Source of the DNA: an uncultured Flavobacteriaceae bacterium
Lineage (GTDB): Bacteria > Bacteroidota > Bacteroidia > Flavobacteriales > Flavobacteriaceae
Direction of reading: 5' to 3'
Length of the DNA: 64,000 nt
Assembly: GCA_938092005.1 (NCBI GenBank)
Contig: CALKOU010000001.1
Location: 1 to 64,000 of the forward strand
The notes beneath the pieces were generated by a model, which ran no database searches, was not told the DNA's origin, and saw only the letters and a list, made by a program, of their open reading frames with translations. Below, piece by piece: positions 43,540-54,291 of the stretch (within the stretch, counting starts at the first letter, position 1; every line of letters begins with the position of its first letter). A program made the position numbers and the translations under genes.

Positions 43540-46109
43540 GCAGAGTTCCTACTAGCATTGATGTTACCAAACAACGAACGCGTTACCATTTTTTCCATCA
43601 CATCACGTTCTTCAGCACTCAACTTACTCTGTTGAATGGTTAAAAGCGCAAACTGTTGTATGGTCAACAAAGGTTGAACTATTTCTTCTCGCATATGAAT
43701 GGAAGCCTTTCCTTCTGGCTGATCCTGCATTAAGCTATCCATTTCGGTCAATTTTAAAATATACGCTTTCGAGCGTTGGTATTCTTCGTAAATCAACTTC
43801 CAAAAATCTCCGTATTCTTCGTCTTGCTCCATGTAAGCTGTTAGTTTGAAAAATGATTTTTGCAAACTCATCATGGAATTGGAAATCAACGTTCTAAAAA
43901 AAGCATTGTTATTGTATAACTGCTGTGCCTTATCAAAGTTTCCTTCTTTATCAAGAGCTTCCAAAGCTGTTCCTACGCCATAAAAACCAGGGACATTTTG
44001 CTTTAACTGGCTCCAGCTTCCTACAAAAGGAATGGCGCGAAGCGCTGAAAAATCTAATGACTTACTTGATTTACGCTTAGAAGGACGAGAACCAATATTG
44101 GTCTTTGCATAGTATTGCAATGTGCTCATGTGCTCCAAATAAGACAAGAATTTCGGGTGTGCTTTAAAGTCTTTATAAGCTGTATAGCTTATTTCGGCTA
44201 AGGCTGTCATGGTTTCTCTGTCTGCGTCGTTTAAAACAGCTGATTTAGATGAAAAAAGACGGTTAGATATCCCCGAACTTAACAATTGCTCCAAATTATA
44301 GCGACAGGTATCCATGGTTCCAAAATTAGAACTAATTGTTTGTCCTTGCACCGTAAGTTGAATTTCATCTGCTTCTACGCTTTCTCCCATAGATGCATAA
44401 AACTGGTGTGTGTTACCACCACCACGCGCTGGTGGTCCACCACGGCCGTCAAAGAAAGCAACCTTAATACCGTGTTTACGTGAAATAGCGGTCAGTTCTT
44501 CTTTGGCTTTAAAAATACTCCAGTTTGCCATCAAATAACCACCATCTTTTGTGCCATCAGAAAATCCGAGCATAATGGTTTGTTTATCACCACGTCTACT
44601 TAGATGCTCTCGATAAACAGGATTCGAATACACCTTATCCATAACAGAAACTGCAACCTCTAAGTCGGGAATGGTTTCAAATAACGGCACCACATCCACA
44701 ACAGGAGCTTCCCAATCGCTTAAGCGAATCATAGCAAACACCTCAAAAATATTTTGTGCGGTTTGGTTATTACTGATAATGTATCGGTTACAACCTTCTT
44801 CACCATTGGTTTGTTGAATTTCACGCATAGCACGAATAGAACCCAATGCCTTGCGCACAGTTTCATCTTCAAAACTATCTGGATTTACATCTCCAACTAA
44901 AGACGTTAAAAAGGCAATACGTTCATCTTCTGAAGCACCGGTGTAGTCAAAAGTTGCGTCCGTCACACCCGATTTGTTCGTGTGATCAAGCAATGTTAAA
45001 AATGCATCGTGGTGCACACGAGAATCTTGACGAATATCAAGACTTGCAAAGTGATATCCAAATACATCAACTTTAGCGATAAAGTCTCGTAGTTCATTGG
45101 CAAATAGACCGTGATAGTTTTCTTCTACTTGCGTTAAAATTTCGTTTAAACGGTCTTTTAAATCTTGAAGCGAAATCTCTGGATCTTTATCAAGGGTGAA
45201 TATGCTGTTGTACAGCTTCTTTTCAACATCTAAAACAGCTTCTTCAATTCCAGCGAACGTTAGTCTTCTTCTAAGTTTACGGATATCACGGTAGTAGCTG
45301 CGAATGATGTTACTACGAAGTAATTGTGCTGTTTTGCGTGTAATCTCAGTCGTTACAAATGGATTACCATCTCTATCACCACCAGGCCAAAATCCAAGTT
45401 TTACCGTCTTGCCTGTCAAAGGTTCGTCTTTGAAAATGTGACGCTGTACATAAGCTTGAATTTCGCCAATTGCAGGGTAAAAAACATTTGATAAATACCA
45501 GATCAAACTTTTTGCTTCGTCAAGGGGTGTTGGTTTTTTCTTCTTAAAAAATGGGGTTCTCCCCAACTGTGCCAATAAAAGCTTGATTTCTTGTAAGTCG
45601 TTTTGCTGAATACACTTTCCTAAATCTGTTATGATACCTAATACAGAACCGGGGTAAAATTGCGTAGGGTGAGCCGTCAATACAGGGCGTACGTTAATAT
45701 CTTGCAACAATGCTTTTAACTCTTTGCCCTTTTGCTTTGATTGTGCTTCTTCTTTTAAGTTACGTAAGGTACCCACACCACTCATGTTATTAACACGAGC
45801 AAAAGCAGCATCCTCAACCGCATCAAACAACACGACCCTTCTTTCAATAAATTGAATGAAGCGAAACAGCAGATCAATTTGTTGTTTGTTATCATAGTCT
45901 GGGAAATAACGCTCAAAAAAGCGTTCCACAATGGTTTTTGGATCCAATTCGCCCTCATAACCTTCAGCACAAGAATCCGCAAAAAGCGGTAATAAAGTAG
46001 CTGTGTTGGTAATTTTAGAATAGGGTAAAGTTGAAAATATACTATCGTATAGTTTAAATTTGGAGAGCACGTTTTCTTCGAAACGTTCTAGTTTGGTGCG
46101 TGGATTCAC
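43536..46109 (-). CDS. ppc: phosphoenolpyruvate carboxylase
   Basis: An 857-residue enzyme. Catalytic His region PVLTAHPTQFYPGSV (near 143), GGDRDGNPFVTTE, and the active-site loops LGFSDGTKDGGYLMANW and DGRGGPPARGGGNTH. The usual GYSDSSKDGG loop is SDGTKDGG here, as in some other bacterial members. Anaplerotic conversion of PEP and bicarbonate to oxaloacetate. An Lrp gene lies 9 bases upstream in the same direction. Confidence 0.96.
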   Translation of the reverse strand: MNPRTKLERFEENVLSKFKLYDSIFSTLPYSKITNTATLLPLFADSCAEGYEGELDPKTIVERFFERYFPDYDNKQQIDLLFRFIQFIERRVVLFDAVEDAAFARVNNMSGVGTLRNLKEEAQSKQKGKELKALLQDINVRPVLTAHPTQFYPGSVLGIITDLGKCIQQNDLQEIKLLLAQLGRTPFFKKKKPTPLDEAKSLIWYLSNVFYPAIGEIQAYVQRHIFKDEPLTGKTVKLGFWPGGDRDGNPFVTTEITRKTAQLLRSNIIRSYYRDIRKLRRRLTFAGIEEAVLDVEKKLYNSIFTLDKDPEISLQDLKDRLNEILTQVEENYHGLFANELRDFIAKVDVFGYHFASLDIRQDSRVHHDAFLTLLDHTNKSGVTDATFDYTGASEDERIAFLTSLVGDVNPDSFEDETVRKALGSIRAMREIQQTNGEEGCNRYIISNNQTAQNIFEVFAMIRLSDWEAPVVDVVPLFETIPDLEVAVSVMDKVYSNPVYREHLSRRGDKQTIMLGFSDGTKDGGYLMANWSIFKAKEELTAISRKHGIKVAFFDGRGGPPARGGGNTHQFYASMGESVEADEIQLTVQGQTISSNFGTMDTCRYNLEQLLSSGISNRLFSSKSAVLNDADRETMTALAEISYTAYKDFKAHPKFLSYLEHMSTLQYYAKTNIGSRPSKRKSSKSLDFSALRAIPFVGSWSQLKQNVPGFYGVGTALEALDKEGNFDKAQQLYNNNAFFRTLISNSMMSLQKSFFKLTAYMEQDEEYGDFWKLIYEEYQRSKAYILKLTEMDSLMQDQPEGKASIHMREEIVQPLLTIQQFALLTIQQSKLSAEERDVMEKMVTRSLFGNINASRNSA

Positions 46110-46118
46110 AAGCGTTTT

Positions 46119-46598
46119 TTATAAGTCGTTAAAAATGGTGTGCATTAAGCGTTTTTTGTCGTTGATACTTTCTTCCAAAGAAATCATGGTTTCTGTACGT
46201 AAAATACCATCAATATCGTCAATCTTAAAGATAATTTCTTTTGCGTGTTCAGTATTTTTAGCACGGACTTTACAGTAAATGTTAAACTTCCCCGTTGTAA
46301 TGTGTGCAACAGTAACGTATGGTATTTCTTGTAAACGTTCAAGAACATACTTTGTTTGGTGTGTTTTTTCTAGATAAATCCCAACATAAGCAATAAAAGA
46401 GTACCCCATTTTATTGTAATCTAACGTTAGCGATGAGCCTTTGATAATCCCTGCCTCTTCCATTTTACGAACACGTACATGTACAGTACCTGCAGAAATC
46501 AGCAACCGTTTGGCGATGTCTGTAAAAGGCGTACGCATGTTGTCAATTAAAATATCTAGGATTTGATGATCAATTTCATCAAGCTTAAACTTTAGCAT
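46119..46598 (-). CDS. Lrp/AsnC-family regulator
   Basis: A 159-residue protein: an N-terminal winged HTH (DEIDHQILDILIDNMRTPFT, DIAKRLLISAGTVHVRVRKM) and a C-terminal RAM ligand/oligomer domain (VLERLQEIPYVTVAHITTGK, DIDGILRTETMISLEES). Usually responds to amino acids. It probably shares the transcript of ppc, nine bases downstream, and could regulate it. Confidence 0.93.
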   Translation of the reverse strand: MLKFKLDEIDHQILDILIDNMRTPFTDIAKRLLISAGTVHVRVRKMEEAGIIKGSSLTLDYNKMGYSFIAYVGIYLEKTHQTKYVLERLQEIPYVTVAHITTGKFNIYCKVRAKNTEHAKEIIFKIDDIDGILRTETMISLEESINDKKRLMHTIFNDL

Positions 46599-46659
46599 AA
46601 TTACTTTTTTTGCAAAGAAAACAAAAAAACACTGAATTATATCTATCTATTTCAATAAA

Positions 46660-47751
46660 TTAGTGTGAATAATGTGTTAAATTTAACATTTTCAACACTG
46701 CTTCTGTGTTGTTTTCAGCAGGCATATCATAACCGTTTTTAGCACAGAAGTCATCTAAGTATATGATTTTGTGTGCATTAAGATGTGAAAGACTACCCGT
46801 GCTATGAACTGAAGGAACAAATTGTATAGTATTATCTTTCAAAACTTCGTTGAAATAGATGGCTAGACTTGAGTGCAGGTCCTTTTTTGAAACGCGACGC
46901 ACCAATACATCAACAAATGACTTTTCAACCTCTGGAATAGATGCATATATAGCAGGTTTAAACAATTCGTTTACAATACATTCTAAAGCTGCTAAAACCG
47001 ACACGCCAAACCACTTTCTTGTTTCCTCTCTACTGTAATCCAGCCCTGACTGCCCTGACTCAAACAAAAGCGTAGGCGTACCCTTAGATTGAAAACAATC
47101 GCCCACACAATTCCCATTAAAGGTATCATCGTAACGACCAATTTGACCTGGGATATATTGTTGTAAAATCTCATTCATATAACCAATGATGCCCATAGCA
47201 CGTTTGCGTGCTGGTGTTATGGTTTTATCAACGTCTGCGGCTGGAGAAAGAAACGAAAGCATACACGCCTTATTGTCAACACCAAAAATAGTGCGTTGAT
47301 CATGTAGATTAAAACAGTAATCAGGTTTGAAAGCATCATATTGTTTAAACAAGATATTTATTTCGGGTTGTGATTGATCTCGTGCATCCCGATTTAAATC
47401 AATATGATTGGCATTTACACGTGTATATGCCTGCGCGCCATCAGGGTTCAACATTGGAATTACTTCAAGCGTCAACTGATCTAATAAAGCTGGTGTTTGC
47501 TTTAAGTAGTACAACACATCAAACAACCCTTTTGTGGAGGTAGACTCATTGCCATGCATTTGTGACCACAAAAGTACCTTAATAGGCCCGTTGCCAAGAC
47601 GTAAACTATGAATAGGTGCACCCTTGACACTTCTGCCAATTTCCGTGGCATTAAAATCTTTTAAAAACACATCTATTTTTGATTGTGTTACATAACGCCC
47701 CTGCAAAATATGAGACGGTAGTGCTGCTTGTGCTTTTAAAAATGCATCCAT
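46660..47751 (-). CDS. M14-family zinc carboxypeptidase
   Basis: The product is 363 residues. The zinc ligands are seen in WSQMHGNESTSTKGLFDVLY (H-x2-E) and NLHDQRTIFG. VEVIPMLNPDGAQAYTRVNA and NHIDLNRDARDQSQPE are family blocks. No signal peptide is evident, so it may be cytoplasmic, and it could be a peptidoglycan-peptide or general carboxypeptidase. The C-terminal 100 residues are not recognisable. The upstream 250 bases are shared with the XRE gene. Confidence 0.87.
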   Translation of the reverse strand: MDAFLKAQAALPSHILQGRYVTQSKIDVFLKDFNATEIGRSVKGAPIHSLRLGNGPIKVLLWSQMHGNESTSTKGLFDVLYYLKQTPALLDQLTLEVIPMLNPDGAQAYTRVNANHIDLNRDARDQSQPEINILFKQYDAFKPDYCFNLHDQRTIFGVDNKACMLSFLSPAADVDKTITPARKRAMGIIGYMNEILQQYIPGQIGRYDDTFNGNCVGDCFQSKGTPTLLFESGQSGLDYSREETRKWFGVSVLAALECIVNELFKPAIYASIPEVEKSFVDVLVRRVSKKDLHSSLAIYFNEVLKDNTIQFVPSVHSTGSLSHLNAHKIIYLDDFCAKNGYDMPAENNTEAVLKMLNLTHYSH

Positions 47752-47887
47752 GTTTGCAAATGTAAACCCTTATCAGTTTCCAATTGTAAACATTTAAAAT
47801 TTAATATTGTAAACATAAATCTCCTGAAAAGCCGCCAATTAATTACAAAAGTAATTTATTTTATACTATTATCATTCAAAATGCTGT

Positions 47888-47912
47888 ATATAAGTATTTT
47901 ACATACTTATAT
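47888..47912. promoter_or_regulatory. 10-base perfect inverted repeat, candidate operator upstream of the XRE gene
   Basis: ATATAAGTAT (47888-47897) and ATACTTATAT (47903-47912) are separated by 5 bases, just upstream of the candidate promoter of the XRE gene. Confidence 0.45.
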
Positions 47913-47931
47913 TAAAGTAAAACTTCTGCTT

Positions 47932-47960
47932 TTGAAAGCGAATTTTATAGTGTATATTTG
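47932..47960 (+). promoter_or_regulatory. putative promoter of the XRE gene: TTG - 18 bases - TATATTTG
   Basis: TTG at 47932-47934 and TATATTTG at 47953-47960 match the Bacteroidota consensus (TTG, 17-23 bases, TAnnTTTG). The start codon is at 48003. Confidence 0.55.
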
Positions 47961-47988
47961 ATGAAACATTGTTTAGGTGTTTAATATT

Positions 47989-48000
47989 TTACAATTGTAA
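47989..48000. promoter_or_regulatory. 12-base palindrome TTACAATTGTAA just before the XRE start codon
   Basis: Perfect palindrome ending two bases before the ATG at 48003. The half-site TTGTAA also occurs twice around 47.79-47.81 kb in TTGTAAACAT. It could be an autoregulatory operator. Confidence 0.4.
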
Positions 48001-48002
48001 CC

Positions 48003-48425
48003 ATGAATTTAGTTGAACGTATTAAAGAACTTATGGATACCCATGAGCTAAGCGCAGCCGCTTTTTCCGATAGAATTGGTGTACAGCGCTCGTCTATTTC
48101 CCACATACTATCGGAGCGTAACAAACCCAGTTTAGACTTTGTATTAAAAATTCTAAACGCCTTCCCTACGGTTTCATCAGACTGGTTGCTCATGGGACAG
48201 CAACAACACGAAACGCTTTTTACCAAAACCGAACCCGCTACTAATCCATCAGCACCAAGCAACGCATCGGTATTAACCCCTTTTAAAAACGAAGCTGCGC
48301 CAAGTGTACAAACAACAGCTAATCAAGTAACAACGGATATGCCTAGCCCATCTAATCGAGATGTAGAGCGTGTAGTGGTGTTTTACACTGATGGAACTTG
48401 TAGTACATACCTCAACAAAAAGTGA
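48003..48425 (+). CDS. XRE-family transcriptional regulator
   Basis: The product is 140 residues. N-terminal XRE HTH over residues 2-65 (RIKELMDTHELSAAAFSDRI, GVQRSSISHILSERNKPSLD). A low-complexity Ser/Thr/Pro/Ala linker leads to a C-terminal motif VERVVVFYTDGTCSTYLNKK. This C-terminus looks like a small conserved flavobacterial beta element. Palindromes and a promoter upstream suggest autoregulation. Targets are unknown. Confidence 0.85.
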   Translation: MNLVERIKELMDTHELSAAAFSDRIGVQRSSISHILSERNKPSLDFVLKILNAFPTVSSDWLLMGQQQHETLFTKTEPATNPSAPSNASVLTPFKNEAAPSVQTTANQVTTDMPSPSNRDVERVVVFYTDGTCSTYLNKK

Positions 48426-48437
48426 TATTTTTGAAGT

Positions 48438-48815
48438 ATGCGAATGATATCCGTTTTGACCTTATGCCTTTTGGCTGTAGCTTGTTTTAAACCCGAGCGT
48501 AACTGCTCTGATTTTCAGACTGGTTCTTTTGAATTTACATCCCTTATACTTGGTGACACACTAACCACAACATTTATTAGGACAGATAGTATTGAGGTTG
48601 ATTATTACCTCAATCATGTTGATAGCTCAAGTGTACGTTGGCTTAACGACTGTGAGTGCATTGTTAAAAAGTTGCACCCTCTGTCCTATCAAGAATCAAA
48701 AGCGGTTCATATGAAAATATTGAGTACTAAAGGAAACTCCTACACCTTTGAATACAACCTAATTGGAGACACTAAAAACAAACAGCGTGGTCTGGTAACT
48801 AAAATCAGCAATTAA
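48438..48815 (+). CDS. small lipoprotein of unknown function
   Basis: A 125-residue protein with signal MISVLTLCLLAVAC and lipidation Cys at 16. The mature part (CSDFQTGSFEFTS, VRWLNDCECIVKKLHPLSYQ, KGNSYTFEYNLIGD) is beta-rich. I recall similar short flavobacterial proteins listed in databases as DNA topoisomerase IV, perhaps because they lie near parC, but nothing here resembles a topoisomerase. The stop overlaps the TerC ATG by one base. Confidence 0.75.
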   Translation: MRMISVLTLCLLAVACFKPERNCSDFQTGSFEFTSLILGDTLTTTFIRTDSIEVDYYLNHVDSSSVRWLNDCECIVKKLHPLSYQESKAVHMKILSTKGNSYTFEYNLIGDTKNKQRGLVTKISN

Positions 48816-49588
48816 TGGATTTTTTATTTACTCCAGAGGCACTATCTGCTTTGCTTACGCTAACATTCCTGGAGATTATTCTTGGTATTGATAATATTGT
48901 TTTTATTTCCATTGTTGTCGGGAAACTTCCAGAAGAAAAACGTGTACGAGCCACAAACATTGGTTTAGCACTTGCCTTGGTCCTTCGTGTGGTGTTGTTG
49001 TTTGCCATTACATGGGTTATTTCCATGCAAGACAGCCTATTTTCGATTGACACAGCAAAACTAAGTGCCGAAATTAACGGACAGTCATTGGTGCTGATTG
49101 CCGGTGGCTTGTTTTTACTCTATAAAAGCACCAAAGAGATTCATGAAAAAATTGACCATGCTGGTGAAAAAGATGCAAAAGTGAAAGATAAGGCTGCAAA
49201 CACCATGGGGCGAATCCTGCTTCAAATCATCTTAATAGATGCTGTTTTTTCTGTTGATTCTATTTTGACGGCAGTAGGTATGACCAGTGGTATTACGGGT
49301 GCACTATGGATCATGATTATAGCTGTGGTTGTTTCGATCTTGGCCATGATGCTATTCGCACATCCGGTTACGCGTTTTGTTCACAAACATCCATCACTGC
49401 AAATACTGGCATTATCCTTTCTTATTTTGATTGGGTTTATGCTTATTGCCGAAGGAGCACATTTGGCAGACCTCCGTGTTATGGGGCAGCATGTTGGCAG
49501 CATACCAAAGGGGTATTTATACTTTGCTATTGCCTTTTCGCTTGGTGTAGAATTTTTAAATATGCGTTTTCGTAAAAAGAAGGTCTGA
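48815..49588 (+). CDS. TerC-family integral membrane protein
   Basis: A 257-residue, seven-helix protein. The TerC signature is visible: TFLEIILGIDNIVFISIVVG (acidic pair in GIDN), LLQIILIDAVFSVDSILTAVGM, and EGAHLADLRVMG. Family members are metal-ion (often manganese) exporters or tellurite-resistance related. Translationally coupled to the small lipoprotein and convergent with parC (1-base gap). Confidence 0.88.
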   Translation: MDFLFTPEALSALLTLTFLEIILGIDNIVFISIVVGKLPEEKRVRATNIGLALALVLRVVLLFAITWVISMQDSLFSIDTAKLSAEINGQSLVLIAGGLFLLYKSTKEIHEKIDHAGEKDAKVKDKAANTMGRILLQIILIDAVFSVDSILTAVGMTSGITGALWIMIIAVVVSILAMMLFAHPVTRFVHKHPSLQILALSFLILIGFMLIAEGAHLADLRVMGQHVGSIPKGYLYFAIAFSLGVEFLNMRFRKKKV

Positions 49589-49589
49589 G

Positions 49590-52172
49590 TTATAAGTCTA
49601 GTGTGATTTGCCCTTCATCTTCTTCACTGTTAGGCGATACTTCTTCTGAAACCATCTCAATATCGGTTAGTTCAACCTCAGGTTCTGGAGTGTAAGGCAA
49701 TGGATCATTAGCTATAATGTTTTTTAGCTTTTCTGTCGTTAACTGGTTTCCCATAGCCTTGATGCCTTTCGGGACAATAAAATCTTCAAAAGATAGCTGT
49801 TGGGGCGATTTTGCATCAGCTCCTCTAGGCTTGACAAATTGTAAGGTACAAACAGGACGCCAATCTGTTGACAACCAACTCAATTCAACTTTACTACCTT
49901 CTTTTAAGAAAATTTCTTCCTTATCAGGAGCTTCAATCAAAAAGCGTTTTCCAAAATATTTGTCTTTAGCACCATCATAATATATTGCTGAAAGAGGTTT
50001 CTTTGGCTCCCATTTCTCCAATACAAGCATATCAGGTGGAAAATGCATACTCAAATCAGGAATTAGTGTTTTCACCTTTCCTGATTGGGTAACAATAAGA
50101 ATGCGGTCTTCGCCTTTAAAAGCACCTAACAAACGACCGCGCTCGTCGGCGTTAAGGCGTTGCACGGTTTCATCATACCAAATATCACGTGGTTTTAGTG
50201 TGGATACTCCTTCTTCTTTTAAATCTACACGTTTAATGGCGTATTTAGAAACGGTATTCCCACGTACGCCCCTGCCCTTAACAACCAGGTCTGCAAAGTC
50301 TAAATCCCATTTCAGTTTTTTAATGGCACCACTTTGTCGCAAATGTATGGTCACAATCTCGGCTTCTCCGTTAGGATTTGCTGAAAAATAATGCACTTTA
50401 GACTGCGGGTTGCCATTGGTTAAGTCGTAGGGTTTATCACGAGTAACGCCTGTTACTGCAAACCGCTTGATATACGATGTTCCGCCACGACCGTCTTGAT
50501 AAATCATGTTGTAGATGGTGCGCTTGTCTTTCTTTTTAAAAACCGCTACGTGAATGATGTTCTTGCCCACAAAGGTTTTGCTTTCAACTTTGGTGACTAC
50601 CATCTTACCATCGTTGGTAAACACAATAATATCATCAATATCGGCGCAATCGGTAACGTATTCTTCTTTACGAAGAGAGGTTCCTACAAAACCCTCTTCT
50701 CTGTTAACGTAAAGTTTGGTGTTGCGCATCACAACTTTTCGGGCGTCTACATCTGCAAACACACTCACTTCTGTTTTACGTTCTTTACCTGCTCCATAGG
50801 TTTTCTTTAATCGCTTAAAATAGTCTATGGCAAATTCCACGATATGTGCCAAGTGGTAGCGAACTTGATCCAACTCAGCTTCTAACGCCTCAATTTTTTG
50901 TTGGGCTTTGTCTAGGTCAAATTTTGAAATACGCTTAATGCGAATTTCGGTAAGCCGCATTACATCCTCATCCGTAACAGGGCGCTTCAGGTTGATGGTA
51001 TGCGGTGCCAAACCGCTATGAATGGCAGCGAGTACGCCTTCCCAAGTCTCTACTTCTTCGATATCACGATAAATACGATTCTCTATAAAAATACGTTCTA
51101 GTGATGCAAAATGCCATTGTTCTTCGAGCTCATCTTTCTTAACTTCAAGTTCATCGCGCAAGAGTTCCAAGGTGTGATCGGTTGAACGTCGCAATATCTC
51201 GGACACTCCAATAAAATTGGGCTTATTATCTTCAATAACACAACCCAATGGCGATATGGATGTTTCACAGGCCGTAAATGCAAACAACGCATCAATCGTT
51301 TTATCGGGAGACACATTTGCGGGTAATAGAATTTTAATTTCAACACTTGCCGCTGTGTTGTCTTCAATTTTTTTGATTTTGATTTTCCCTTTTTCGTTGG
51401 CCTTAAGTACGGAATCAATCAAAGATGATGTGGTGGTGGTAAACGGAATTTCGTTGATAACCAACGTTTGCTTGTCTTCTTGAGCTATACGGGCACGCAC
51501 ACGTATTTTTCCACCTCTAAGACCGTCGTTGTAATTGTCAGCATCCATGACACCCCCTGTTGGAAAATCGGGCACGAGTGTAAAGCGTTTGCCTTGCAAG
51601 TGCTTAATAGAAGCATCGATCAACTCGATAAAGTTATGTGGCAGAATTTTAGTAGAAAGACCTACTGCAATTCCTTCGCCCCCTTGCGCCAATAACATGG
51701 GAAACTTTACGGGCAAGTGAATGGGTTCTTTCTTACGACCATCATAGGAAAGTTGCCACTTCGTAACTTTTGGGCTAAAGACAACATCTAAAGCAAATTT
51801 AGAAAGTCGTGCTTCTATGTAACGTGAAGCAGCTGCAGCGTCCCCTGTAAGGATATTCCCCCAGTTCCCCTGCATGTCAATAAGCAAATCTTTTTGGCCT
51901 ATTTGCACCATAGCATCTGCAATAGAAGCATCGCCGTGGGGATGGTACTGCATCGTGTGTCCCACAATGTTAGCCACTTTGTTGTAGCGGCCATCATCTA
52001 AATCTTTCATGGAATGCAGAATACGTCGCTGAACAGGTTTAAACCCATCTTCAATAGCAGGAACAGCGCGCTCCAAAATAACATAGGAAGCATAGTCCAA
52101 AAACCAATCTTTGTACATGCCTGTAACACGTATCAACTGGTCGTCAGCGATATGTTCTTGTTCTTCGTTCAT
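49590..52172 (-). CDS. parC: DNA topoisomerase IV subunit A
   Basis: A 860-residue GyrA/ParC protein. [37 protein letters not shown] and the active-site Tyr in [15 protein letters not shown] are present. The C-terminal domain carries the beta-pinwheel blades ([39 protein letters not shown]). No GyrA-box is apparent, and the partner gene is a ParE-like short subunit, which supports topoisomerase IV over gyrase. The ATG overlaps the parE stop by 4 bases. Confidence 0.92.
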   Translation of the reverse strand: MNEEQEHIADDQLIRVTGMYKDWFLDYASYVILERAVPAIEDGFKPVQRRILHSMKDLDDGRYNKVANIVGHTMQYHPHGDASIADAMVQIGQKDLLIDMQGNWGNILTGDAAAASRYIEARLSKFALDVVFSPKVTKWQLSYDGRKKEPIHLPVKFPMLLAQGGEGIAVGLSTKILPHNFIELIDASIKHLQGKRFTLVPDFPTGGVMDADNYNDGLRGGKIRVRARIAQEDKQTLVINEIPFTTTTSSLIDSVLKANEKGKIKIKKIEDNTAASVEIKILLPANVSPDKTIDALFAFTACETSISPLGCVIEDNKPNFIGVSEILRRSTDHTLELLRDELEVKKDELEEQWHFASLERIFIENRIYRDIEEVETWEGVLAAIHSGLAPHTINLKRPVTDEDVMRLTEIRIKRISKFDLDKAQQKIEALEAELDQVRYHLAHIVEFAIDYFKRLKKTYGAGKERKTEVSVFADVDARKVVMRNTKLYVNREEGFVGTSLRKEEYVTDCADIDDIIVFTNDGKMVVTKVESKTFVGKNIIHVAVFKKKDKRTIYNMIYQDGRGGTSYIKRFAVTGVTRDKPYDLTNGNPQSKVHYFSANPNGEAEIVTIHLRQSGAIKKLKWDLDFADLVVKGRGVRGNTVSKYAIKRVDLKEEGVSTLKPRDIWYDETVQRLNADERGRLLGAFKGEDRILIVTQSGKVKTLIPDLSMHFPPDMLVLEKWEPKKPLSAIYYDGAKDKYFGKRFLIEAPDKEEIFLKEGSKVELSWLSTDWRPVCTLQFVKPRGADAKSPQQLSFEDFIVPKGIKAMGNQLTTEKLKNIIANDPLPYTPEPEVELTDIEMVSEEVSPNSEEDEGQITLDL

Positions 52173-54022
52173 GATTCTACTTTGTCTAACTCCACTTTAA
52201 GGTTATCAATAATAAAGGCTTGGCGTTGCGGGGTGTTTTTCCCCATATAAAACGACAACAATTCATCTATGGTCATGTTTTTGTCCAACATTACCGGATC
52301 TAAGCGGATATCATCACCTATAAAATGTTTAAACTCATCTGGTGAAATTTCACCTAGCCCCTTAAAGCGGGTGATTTCTGCTTGTTTGCCCAATGCTTCA
52401 AGTGCCTGTATGCGCTCTTGTTCTGAGTAGCAATAAATCGTTTTCTTTTTGTTCCGCACACGAAATAATGGTGTTTGCAAAATATACAAATGACCGTCTT
52501 TGATGAGTTCTGGAAAAAACTGGAGGAAGAATGTAATAAGTAACAACCGAATGTGCATACCATCAACGTCGGCGTCAGTAGCAATTACGATATTGTTATA
52601 GCGTAAATCTTCCATACTTTCCTCAATGTTGAGGGCGGCCTGCAAAAGATTAAACTCTTCGTTTTCGTAAACGATTTTTTTAGACATGCCATAAGAATTT
52701 AACGGCTTTCCTCTAAGACTAAACACCGCTTGGGTGTTAACATCTCTGGATTTGGTAATGGAACCACTAGCCGAATCTCCCTCGGTAATAAACAAAGTGG
52801 AATCCAAACGACGGTCTTTTTTGATATCACCCAAGTGAATGCGACAATCTCGTAGTTTTTTGTTGTGCAAACTTGCTTTTTTGGCACGCTCACGTGCTAA
52901 TTTACGAATGCCTGACAGTTCTTTACGCTCTTTTTCGGCTTGTAAAATCTTACGTTGCAACGCCTCAGCAGTAGGTGCATTTTTATGCAAGAAATTATCC
53001 AGCTGCTTCCCTATAAAATCGTTGATATAGGTGCGAACAGTAGGTAGGTTTCCACCCATATCGGTTGAGCCTAATTTGGTTTTGGTCTGCGACTCAAACA
53101 CCGGCTCCATAACCTTAATACTAATCGCTGAAATAATAGACTTCCGAATATCAGACGCATCAAATTGCTTGCCGTAGAACTCGCGAATGGTTTTAACCAA
53201 AGCTTCCCGAAAGGCAGCTTGGTGTGTTCCTCCTTGCGTAGTATGCTGTCCGTTTACAAACGAATGGTATTCTTCGTTATACTGGGTTTTACTGTGTGTG
53301 ATGGCCACTTCAATATCATCCCCTTTCAGGTGGATTACTGGATATAAAAAATCTTCGGTATTGTTGTTGTCTTCCAACAGATCTTTAAGCCCGTTTTTGG
53401 AAATAAATTTTTCGCCATTAAAAACAATGGTAAGCCCTGGGTTGAGGTACACATAGTTTTTCAGCATTTTAGCTACGTACTCATGGCGGTAGCGGTATTT
53501 TTTAAAGATGCTATCATCGGGGATAAACGACACTTGCGTACCGTTACGCTTAGAAGATGCTTCTAGCGCAGTGTCTTCTTCAAGCGTACCTTGATGAAAA
53601 CGCGCACGCTTCATTTGCCCGTCACGCACCGAGTAAACTGTAAATTCTCTAGAGAGTGCATTTACCGCTTTGGTACCTACTCCGTTTAGTCCTACTGATT
53701 TTTTAAATGCTCGAGTATCGTATTTACCACCCGTATTCATCTTGGAAACCACATCAACCACCTTGCCTAATGGAATTCCACGGCCGTAGTCCCGAACACC
53801 AACAACGCCATCTTTAATGGTGACCTCAATGGTTTTTCCAGCACCCATCACAAACTCGTCAATGCTGTTGTCTAGCACTTCTTTGAGCAAAATATAAATC
53901 CCATCATCGGGAGAAGAACCGTCGCCGAGCTTCCCGATATACATCCCGGGACGCATACGAATATGCTCTTTCCAATCTAAAGAACGGATATTATCTTCGT
54001 TATACTGCGTGGTTTGTGGCAT
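52169..54022 (-). CDS. parE: DNA topoisomerase IV subunit B
   Basis: The product is 617 residues, of the short GyrB/ParE type. GHKL ATPase motifs: [72 protein letters not shown] domain: [35 protein letters not shown]. The protein ends shortly after [15 protein letters not shown]. Works with parC in decatenation. The 269-base region upstream (54023-54291) presumably holds its promoter; nothing else was recognised there beyond a TAACTTTG box on the plus strand. Confidence 0.93.
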   Translation of the reverse strand: MPQTTQYNEDNIRSLDWKEHIRMRPGMYIGKLGDGSSPDDGIYILLKEVLDNSIDEFVMGAGKTIEVTIKDGVVGVRDYGRGIPLGKVVDVVSKMNTGGKYDTRAFKKSVGLNGVGTKAVNALSREFTVYSVRDGQMKRARFHQGTLEEDTALEASSKRNGTQVSFIPDDSIFKKYRYRHEYVAKMLKNYVYLNPGLTIVFNGEKFISKNGLKDLLEDNNNTEDFLYPVIHLKGDDIEVAITHSKTQYNEEYHSFVNGQHTTQGGTHQAAFREALVKTIREFYGKQFDASDIRKSIISAISIKVMEPVFESQTKTKLGSTDMGGNLPTVRTYINDFIGKQLDNFLHKNAPTAEALQRKILQAEKERKELSGIRKLARERAKKASLHNKKLRDCRIHLGDIKKDRRLDSTLFITEGDSASGSITKSRDVNTQAVFSLRGKPLNSYGMSKKIVYENEEFNLLQAALNIEESMEDLRYNNIVIATDADVDGMHIRLLLITFFLQFFPELIKDGHLYILQTPLFRVRNKKKTIYCYSEQERIQALEALGKQAEITRFKGLGEISPDEFKHFIGDDIRLDPVMLDKNMTIDELLSFYMGKNTPQRQAFIIDNLKVELDKVES

Positions 54023-54291
54023 GAGGGCTAATTTAGAACATCAGCCCCTAAAATTAAAGCCCCCTAAAACAAAGAAATTAACAATTACGAAGGGAAATTG
54101 TTAAAAGACTGATGCCAAAGGCAGTATATGCCTTTTTGGGGAGCTGGAATATTTTGTTAACTTTGTGTTAGACAAACCCAAATTGTTGACGTTAAATACT
54201 TAGCCTAATTCGCTTTTTTTATCTTTTACAGTTTAGGGGTGTTGGATATACGACATTCGTGTATATATAAATTGGCCTTAATTAAATCAAA

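Noticed and set aside
48438-48815. Topoisomerase IV subunit
   Set aside because: Only 125 residues with a lipoprotein signal and no topoisomerase motif.
54150-54165. TAACTTTG box upstream of the truncated Cys-rich gene as its promoter
   Set aside because: It lies about 130 bases from that start, and the gene is broken; the match is short and was left as a note only.
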